Positions 21,536 to 22,435 of a stretch of 22,435 bases of DNA are shown here, in pieces. The notes under the pieces are model-generated. The model saw only the letters and a program-made list of their open reading frames with translations, did no database searches and was not told where the DNA came from. The stretch is taken from positions 1 through 22,435 of the forward strand of contig CAAEDX010000226.1 of assembly GCA_900754715.1 (NCBI GenBank), in the 5' to 3' direction. Numbering within the stretch: the stretch's first letter is position 1; each line of letters begins with the position of its first letter. The translations under genes were made by a program, and so were the position numbers. Source of the stretch: Erysipelotrichaceae bacterium. Its GTDB lineage: Bacteria > Bacillota_I > Bacilli_A > Erysipelotrichales > Erysipelotrichaceae.

Positions 21536-22435
21536 CACTGCTGCCCCGCCAGCTTGGCCTGCTGATCCGCGGCAGTCAGCGCATCGAGGATATCATCCAG
21601 CTTGCCCTCCATGACGCGGTCAAGCTGCTGGATGGTGAAGCCGATGCGATGATCGGTCACCCGGTTCTGCGGATAATTGTACGTACGGATCTTTTCGGCG
21701 CGATCCCCCGTACCGATCTTGGAGCGGCGCTCCATGCCCTGTTCCTCTTCCAGCTTGCGCTGATGCTCTTCATAGACACGGGAGCGGATCGTCATCAGGG
21801 CCGTGGCACGGTTCTCGTGCTGAGAGCGTCCATCCTGACACTTGACCACGATGCCGGTCGGCTTATGGATGATGCGCACGGCCGAATCGGTCTTGTTGAT
21901 GTGCTGTCCGCCGGCGCCGCTGGAACGCATCGTTTCGATCTCCAGATCGTTCATATCGATCTCAAAATCTTCCGGCTCGACCTCTGGAGTGACCAAGACG
22001 GTCGCCGTGGAGGTATGGATGCGTCCCTGGCTTTCGGTCTTCGGCACACGCTGTACCCGGTGGCTGCCAGATTCGAACTTCAGGCGTCCGTAGACCCCAT
22101 CCCCGCTGATCTTGCATGAGACGAGCGAAAAGCCGCCGGCATCGCTCTCATCCATTTCGATCGTCTCTACGCGCCAGCCTTTGGACTCGGCATATTTGGA
22201 ATACATACGGAACAGATCGCCCGCAAAGATATTTCCTTCATCGCCGCCTGCGGCTCCCCGCACCTCAAGGAAGGCATTATGAGAATCATTGGGATCCTTG
22301 GGGATGAGCAGAAGCTCCAGCTTCTGCAGCAATTCTTCCTGCTTCGGCTCCAGCTCTTCGATCTCCATCTTCGCCATTTCCCGCAGTTCTTTATCTTCTT
22401 CACTTTTTAATAATGCTTTTGCTTCTTCCAACTGC
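21535..22435 (-). CDS. prfA: Peptide chain release factor 1 (N-terminus outside the window)
   Basis: About 300 residues are present of the usual 355 or so, with the N-terminal part cut by the window edge; the frame is open to the last base. The factor reads UAA and UAG stop codons and releases the peptide. RF1 is identified by the PxT-type anticodon tripeptide in [15 protein letters not shown], as opposed to SPF of RF2. The catalytic GGQ lies in [18 protein letters not shown], followed by [12 protein letters not shown] and the conserved [14 protein letters not shown]. It overlaps prmC by one base. No irregularity is seen. Confidence 0.97.
   Translation of the reverse strand, partial: QLEEAKALLKSEEDKELREMAKMEIEELEPKQEELLQKLELLLIPKDPNDSHNAFLEVRGAAGGDEGNIFAGDLFRMYSKYAESKGWRVETIEMDESDAGGFSLVSCKISGDGVYGRLKFESGSHRVQRVPKTESQGRIHTSTATVLVTPEVEPEDFEIDMNDLEIETMRSSGAGGQHINKTDSAVRIIHKPTGIVVKCQDGRSQHENRATALMTIRSRVYEEHQRKLEEEQGMERRSKIGTGDRAEKIRTYNYPQNRVTDHRIGFTIQQLDRVMEGKLDDILDALTAADQQAKLAGQQ

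Noticed and set aside
20636..21565. Long plus-strand open frame of 309 codons
   Set aside because: It is antisense to prmC and its composition is that of a shadow frame.
1..22435. CRISPR array, insertion sequence, integrase, tRNA or rRNA genes
   Set aside because: No spaced direct repeats, transposase motifs or RNA gene consensus were seen on either strand.

Overview
The window reads as a stretch of chromosome from a low-to-mid-GC Bacillota bacterium. The order spoIIE-like - tilS - hpt - ftsH - hslO - dusB, with prfA - prmC nearby, matches the conserved Bacillota arrangement, and nearly every gene has an AGGAGG-type ribosome binding site. Several lineage features (an AlbA_2 remnant, a DUF4428-like zinc ribbon protein, a stand-alone A24 peptidase, luxS) would suit Erysipelotrichia, but that placement is an inference and is not proven here. 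All genes except one (2102-2629, plus strand) lie on the minus strand. No rRNA, tRNA, CRISPR array, insertion sequence or prophage was seen.

From the left: (1) A thiamine-pyrimidine uptake operon (1-1983), made of a TPP riboswitch with its own terminator, a permease, a substrate-binding lipoprotein and the first codons of a third gene. (2) A divergent four-helix DUF2798-type membrane protein (2102-2629), with a terminator-like hairpin in its leader. Its 3' end overlaps that of a two-gene ABC exporter (2590-4868) read the other way. The exporter promoter has a run of nine G in its spacer. (3) An accessory patch (4954-7526): a 517-residue protein with a zinc ribbon, a PH-like domain and about six Ltp-like repeats behind a palindromic operator, a pRiA4b ORF-3-like protein, and the frameshifted remnant of an AlbA_2-type ATPase gene. 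(4) A housekeeping operon (7527-13298): tilS (tRNA-Ile lysidine synthase, probably leaderless), hpt (purine salvage), ftsH (membrane protease), hslO (redox chaperone) and dusB (tRNA dihydrouridine synthase). (5) A regulatory and envelope section (13315-18550): a membrane-bound SpoIIE-type phosphatase, a PemK/MazF-like protein, NiaR, a short prepilin-type peptidase, a nitroreductase and an orphan OmpR-type response regulator. (6) luxS preceded by a small unknown gene (18602-19527), map with a SEC-C zinc motif (19536-20405), an unidentified structured RNA with its own promoter and terminator (about 20479-20624), and prmC-prfA (20684 to the window end).

The functional threads are vitamin uptake and its control (TPP riboswitch, NiaR), translation and tRNA maturation (tilS, dusB, prfA, prmC, map), and membrane/protein quality control (ftsH, hslO). 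The most unusual items are the zinc ribbon/PH/Ltp-repeat protein with its operator, the homopolymer-containing exporter promoter next to it, the unidentified RNA at 20.5 kb and the leaderless tilS start.
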